In this document: positions 59,392 through 64,000 of the stretch, piece by piece | Layout: every line of letters starts with the position of its first letter | Numbering within the stretch: the stretch's first letter is position 1 | DNA from: Cyathus striatus | Lineage: Eukaryota > Basidiomycota > Agaricomycetes > Agaricales > Nidulariaceae | Direction: 5' to 3' | DNA length: 64,000 bases | NCBI GenBank assembly: GCA_025738555.1 | Contig: JAOVFP010000007.1 | Location: 744,001-808,000, forward strand | Program-made: the position numbers and the translations under genes | The notes under the pieces: model-generated | Database searches by the model: none | The model's input: the letters and a program-made list of their open reading frames with translations, nothing else | Told to the model about the DNA's origin: nothing

Positions 59392-61471
59392 TAGTCTCGG
59401 CTACCCATCCGTTTGCGGCGATTCGTCCTAAAAAGGACTTCCCACCACAACCGTCTGGGATATCTCCAACGACTTTAGGAGGGGTGTGCATTCCGCGATT
59501 ATCGGGAATTCGGAAGGCCTTTCTTTGCTTTGTAATCACAGTTGTGCCATCGAAACGCGTCGCATCCTCCACCCACCATCCACTGAATTCATACATATTT
59601 CCATAGTTTTGTTACTTTGTATCTACCTTTTTGAATAAATATATTTAATCCATGTCATGTTGCTATAATATCGTTCCGTGCCCTCAAATTCATAGCCGTT
59701 TATGTATAGTTTTTACTTATATGCACTTATTACTTAAGAGAATTTGAACTTTGAATACATTGAAATGATCTTGAATAAAGATTGTTTTTCATCTTCTGTA
59801 GGTCTCCCACCTTTTTAGATCTCCACCAGAAGTATCCCCTGCAGAGATTATGTTGAGTTTTCAGGGTCCATTAAAACTAGGCAAATGCATGGGTACGCCA
59901 TACCCGCACGGGTCACGGGTAAGGGTACCGGCGGGTACGGGTATGGGTCAGGTCTTCGAGACCCGTAACCCGCAGGTACCCGTAGACAGTTTATTGAATA
60001 AAAATCACTGAAAGGAAGATTTTTCAAGCACTACCATAATAATGAATAAGTACATAGTATATATTAATCTAAATAGTGTTTGTGCTTAGAGAAAAACCTC
60101 GGTTTTGCATTTTGTTCAGCTCGCGGGGTTGACCTTAAATGATATACCTAATGCAATTCATTCAAACTAACATTACTACTCCAATTCTTTTTGCATCTCT
60201 TCGATATTTCAGATACAGATAGTGCGTTACTGCACGTTCCTAACGACCCTACATACACAATTTATGGCCGACTCGTTCTGGTTCTATAAATAATATTGTC
60301 TACCTCTTCCCCAGTACACAGAAATTAGGATTTCTCCTCTATATCACACTCGCTCCCTTTGTATTTCAACAGAAATATCGCACTATTATGTACTGGTTAC
60401 ATGCAATATAGTACCTGTTCCATATAACTGTGTATTGGACCTGAGACAATGTTTATTTAATATTCTTCTATGTTATGTAGAATTTCCTATATTTTGAAGA
60501 TGGTACAACACAACAAGCAGTGTTCATGCTAGTCTCTCATACTTTCATGCAATTATACCCATGTTTTCTATGTACGAAATGAGCTATTATAAACTATGTT
60601 GGCACATCTTGTTCAAGTACTATGAAATAGACATTCTATATTTTTATATATACTGGAGATAGTATGATACAAGCAGCAATTTTGACTCACTTCTCTTGCA
60701 TACTCGTGTACTAATACCCGTGTTGTATCACTACAAAATGAGCTATTATACACAATGTTCGCGTATCTGCTTCAAATACTACGAAATAAGCATTCCAAAT
60801 TTCCTATTTTTGGAGATAGTACAATAAAAGCGGCCATTTTCATGCAATGTTCACATATGCTTGCATACTAATACTAGTACCGTTTAAGTATAAAATAAGC
60901 CATTACAAAAAATTATCGTACATTTGCTTCAAGTGATACAAATTAATTCGTCATATGTTTATTCTAATTCTAAAATAAGTACTTAAAACCCACGGGTTGT
61001 GATACCCATGGGAACCTGTACCCGTGGGAATGGGTACGGGTTGACATGGGTACGGGTACGGGTCGAGCTCGAGACACCCATGGGTTACCCATGACGTTGC
61101 CTAATTAAAACTCAGTGTGCTCTGTATTCTTCAATAAGTAAATTGTGCAAAGTGTGAGTCGAGATCATAGCTAAGAGCATGATCTAAATATATTTGTTAA
61201 AGATAATGATGCAGAATAACAAAACTATGCAGAGGACATGATGTTTCAACTAAGTTTTGATAGCACAACTGTGATTACAAATCAAGAATATACACCAAAC
61301 GGGTGGATCACGTGCATATTTCCAGGCCTTAGTCGTGCAAAAAAGGCCTTCCGAATTCCCGATAATCGCGGAATGCACACCCTCCTAAAGTCGTTGGAGA
61401 TATCCCAGACGGTTGCGGTAGGAAGTCCTTTTTAGGACGAATCGCCGCAAATGGATGGGTAGCCGAGACTA
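59392..61471. mobile_element. MULE-like element (long TIRs, 9-bp TSD)
   Basis: TIRs start TAGTCTCGGCTACCCATCC and stay alike for about 135 bp, then resume after a 60-bp indel at TGTAATCACAGTTGTGC. The flanks are exact CCAAACGTC at 59383-59391 and 61472-61480. A 9-bp duplication with long TIRs is the Mutator-like pattern. Repeat Z copy 1 supplies the empty site. No transposase; about 850 bp once the inner hAT element is removed. The right TIR carries a 60-bp piece (CACGTGCATATTTCCAGG) absent from the left. Confidence 0.88.
59878..61103. mobile_element. Non-autonomous hAT-type element (1.2 kb)
   Basis: Ends TAGGCAAATGCATGGGTA and, inverted, TAGGCAACGTCATGGGTAA. Exact 8-bp duplication ATTAAAAC at 59870-59877 and 61104-61111. 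Both ends carry dense GGGTACGGGTATGGGT runs. No coding. It is inside the MULE-like element and therefore younger than it. A relic of a similar end is at 10775-10880. Confidence 0.9.
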
Positions 61472-61902
61472 CCAAACGTCCTGATGGACTGTTACTCCCC
61501 TTCGCATTAGCTTACGTAAGCAATCAAAATTGCGTGGGAACTAAGTGGGAATGCGTGAACAGCGACAGGAAATCGTCAAATATATCTACTGTAAAAGTCA
61601 AAAAGGCGCAAATAAAATATTATACTATCCAGTACAAATGGAAAACTATAAAGAACACGGGCACAACAGCATAGAAGTGATATTCAGACTTAAACAAGGC
61701 TTATTATTGTGCTTGGGCTGAAATCCCTCCAAATTCCAATTTCCGGGAGCAAATAGCATGAGCGCATATCTAAAATTTACTGTTCTTATAGATACATGTA
61801 TTATATGCTAAATACGAGCTGAAAATTTTGTTTCTCCTTTCTTCAGTCCCCTCTAGACTCCCATTGCGCCGTACCCCATGGACCAATCCAACAATAACAA
61901 AC

Positions 61903-62045
61903 TATGGAAAGCCGGACAACCACGCTCGACCACGTCAAAATCTTTGAGCTCCGACCTTCGGCGCTTCGGCAGCTCGCTTAGATATTCGCTTAGGGCGCTT
62001 GCTGTTCGGACTAGGTTTTCGGTTAACGGCTTAATCGGAATGTAC
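61903..62045. mobile_element. Diverged terminus of the element X family
   Basis: TATGGAAAGCCGGACAACCA followed by CGCTC.., GCTTCGGCAGCTCGCTTAGA parallels the element X TIR (TATGGAAACCCGGAGCACCA; GCTGCTCGGCAGATCGCTTA). It begins directly after repeat Z. No second end found. Confidence 0.55.
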
Positions 62046-62326
62046 ATATATCTAAGTGCTAATGTAAAACATTAGAATGGACTGCCACAGAACATAGGTC
62101 TTTTGTCATTATGATATGTTATTAATTCAAAAATTACTTGGGATAAAAGAAGAATTAAGTCTCTGATTCAATCACAATAAGTGTAAGCAAAAATACAATT
62201 CCTTAGTTTCAAATCTATGTATTCATTTGTCCCTGCAACATTTTTAACAGCACTCTGAATTGACACTGATCTGTTATTCACACTTGAGATTACAAGCTAC
62301 AACACTAGGTTACATATTTGCAGGTG
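62046..62326. other. No gene recognised
   Basis: AT-rich; only short frames. Confidence 0.45.
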
Positions 62327-62771
62327 GTGAATGACTACTAAGAACGACAATTTAGGCAGAGTATAAACAAATACAAATAAAAACAACGAAAGAGCGAACA
62401 CATTGTGCAATAAGTGATAATGGACTCATATGTAAGCTTAACTAATAGTCTATATATGTAGTAAGATAGGATACATTTAATTAAGTGTAACATTTATGCT
62501 ATTGCCAGGTTGTACATAATTTAAAATGGTGAATGACTACTGAGGACGACATTTTAGGTAGAGTATAAACAAATACAAATAAAAACAACAACAGAGCGAA
62601 CATTGTGCAATAAGTGATAATGGATTCATATGTAAGCTTAACTGATAGTCTATAGATGTAGTAAGATAGGATACATTTAATTAGGAGCAACATTTATGCT
62701 ATTGCCAGGTTGTACATAATTTAAAATGGTGAATGACTACTGAGGACGACATTTTAGGTAGAGTATAAAGG
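62327..62771. repeat. About 200-bp tandem repeat, 2.2 copies
   Basis: GTGAATGACTACTRAGRACG starts at 62327, 62529 and 62729. The first two units are about 95% alike by eye, the third is cut off after GTAGAGTATAAA. Confidence 0.9.
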
Positions 62772-63360
62772 TATGCTACTCTGAATAGTATAGCATCATA
62801 TATTCTAATATAAATTGACTATTGTACAGGAAGTTCTACACTATTATCTGACCCACAAATAATGACTGCACTGTGAGTATTTATTTTTAACTTGTCTCAA
62901 AATAATCTTATAACACTTTTATTAAGTTCCCTGGAAGACAGTGAGGCCCAAGAGGCCGCTTTATTTCATCAGGAAAAACCTCAACAGCTATATTAGCAAA
63001 TAATCTTGAATTTTAGCTCAGATAAGTAGAAAATAGTTAAAATAAGGACTCTAAGGACAATAAGGTAAAATAGTGAGGCCCCCTACTTATTTCGAAAAAA
63101 TAAGTACATTTTAGTACCTTATCTGCACAATTATAGTTCAGATAAGGACTGAGAAGTTCATTTAAAGTGTAATATGCACATAAATTGATGCTTATAAGGA
63201 CACTTTGCTTTCACTCAGTACAGTATAATAGGTGTCAGTTAATTATTGTATTACAACAAAGTGGTTACAGATATAAATAACATATCTAATTACAACAATC
63301 CACTGAAGATATAACATTATGCACTCCACAATATCCAGCCCCACATATCCCTCTATTTCC
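62772..63360. other. No gene recognised
   Basis: AT-rich with several TAAGTACNTT-like fragments and no frame of note. Confidence 0.4.
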
Positions 63361-63381
63361 ATGATCCAGCAGTACCACTCA

Positions 63382-63478
63382 CCCCACAACATCCAGCCCC
63401 ACAACATCCAGCCCCACAACATCCAGCCCCACAACATCCAGCCCCACAACATCCAGCCCCACAACATCCAGCCCCACA
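63382..63478. repeat. 15-bp minisatellite (CCCACAACATCCAGC)
   Basis: Between six and seven perfect or near-perfect units. The array is bracketed by a direct repeat, ATCCAGCAGTACCACTCA, at about 63364 and 63508, as if the array grew between two copies of a longer unit. Frames through it (HNIQP or WMLWG repeats) are by-products. Confidence 0.93.
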
Positions 63479-63539
63479 TATCCACCCATATCCCCCCCTC
63501 TCCATCATCCAGCAGTACCACTCATTGAATGACAGCAAC

Positions 63540-64000
63540 TGTAGTGCTCCTGTACATGATAAGCATACACTTAAAAGGAAGACAACTCAAATACATACCA
63601 AAAAAAGATTGTCAATACCAGTTATACAATGGGCAGAGATGCAGACTTGCACAGCATGTGAGAGACAGGTGTAAGATAAGGGTAGCAGGGAAGCAGAGGA
63701 GCACATATATGAGTCAGATCTCAAAGTAGAAGCCAGAGTTTACCAAATGAACAGGCCAAAGTGACAGGCAGGGGAAGGAGGGAGAGGAATGAAGGTGAGG
63801 TGGGGGAATTGAAAGGAGTGTACGACGACACGTCAAGTTCAACATGCACGTGATACAATCAAGGCCAAACACAGTGAATCGATCACGTGCTAACTTTCTC
63901 ACTTGCCTTTGAACTTAACTGTTTAAACCTTTAATGTTTGTACTTGGTTCATACAATGCTATGGTAACATCTAACTTGTGTGTACCATATGTTTCCCTCA
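63540..64000. other. No gene recognised
   Basis: No domain or splice-supported exon; a short GA-rich segment at 63770-63820. Confidence 0.4.

Larger units (their letters stand above)
59331..61902. repeat. Dispersed repeat Z, copy 2, interrupted
   Basis: Left part 59331-59391, right part 61472-61902, split by the MULE-like element. Shared strings with copy 1 include CCTTAGGCGACCAAACGT and TTGCGTGGGAACTAAGT. Confidence 0.8.

Noticed and set aside
63319..63538. Protein with HNIQP repeats
   Set aside because: A 15-bp minisatellite is open on several frames; no start context or domain.
9..63990. rRNA genes, telomere or centromere-type arrays
   Set aside because: No conserved rRNA core and no TTAGGG-type array were seen.

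Overview
The window looks like repeat-rich nuclear DNA of a filamentous fungus, most likely an agaricomycete basidiomycete. The reasons are short GT..AG introns of about 50 nt, a NACHT-WD40 NOD-like receptor of basidiomycete type, a cysteine-cluster protein of the CxC5/CxC6 kind associated with KDZ transposases, a DUF6818-like SANT/Myb-type protein, and hAT and Ty3/gypsy relics. I cannot name the species. Nothing prokaryotic was seen, and no rRNA or intact tRNA gene.

Only one gene looks intact: the NACHT-WD40 receptor on the minus strand at 53922-57458. It seems to be cut by an in-frame TAG, but that TAG is the 3' end of a clean 48-nt phase-0 intron. A second 51-nt in-frame intron lies before the P-loop. 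The spliced product is 1145 residues with six near-identical 43-residue WD repeats.

Most of the rest is transposons nested inside transposons, and many insertions can be read to the base from target-site duplications (TSDs). Region by region: 1-2696 is the end of a KDZ-like element (KDZ-C). 2790-4803 is a DUF6818-like pseudogene. 6196-12305 is a fold-back element (W) split by a 7-bp-TSD element (a) and by a 3.4-kb long-TIR element (X). 12306-15655 is a CpG-rich copy of an unidentified multicopy family (U). 15857-27202 is an 11.3-kb hAT element (8-bp TSD TTGATAAG) that has itself been hit by element b, a TA-flanked MITE and a 5-kb segment holding element c. 27203-28860 holds two decayed copies of family U.

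29097-48077 is a 19-kb KDZ-like element (KDZ-A). Inside it, with an 8-bp TSD, sits a 9.7-kb sister copy in the opposite orientation (KDZ-B). KDZ-B carries a 1-kb CpG-rich insert that looks like a captured host gene fragment, and a 1.2-kb satellite-like insertion. KDZ-A carries a 1.17-kb GGGGGGGTCACGG-ended element. 48090-50182 is a Ty3/gypsy gag-protease-RT remnant followed by LTR-like DNA. 53922-57458 is the receptor. 58000-61902 is a duplicated repeat, one copy of which contains a MULE-like element that contains a non-autonomous hAT element. 62327-63478 holds tandem repeats.

The three KDZ-like copies share one architecture: TIR, subterminal GGACTCCAGG repeats, a tRNA-like Pol III module, a hairpin-forming minisatellite, then a multi-exon cysteine-cluster gene. 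All nonsense codons shared by copies A and B are TGA at places where family members tend to have arginine, which suggests CGA-to-TGA decay by cytosine deamination. Old repeats are CpG-poor while a few islands (12.3-15.6, 39.6-40.6 and 57.6-59.5 kb) keep CpG and so look younger or protected. These judgements were made by eye; no alignment or database search was run.
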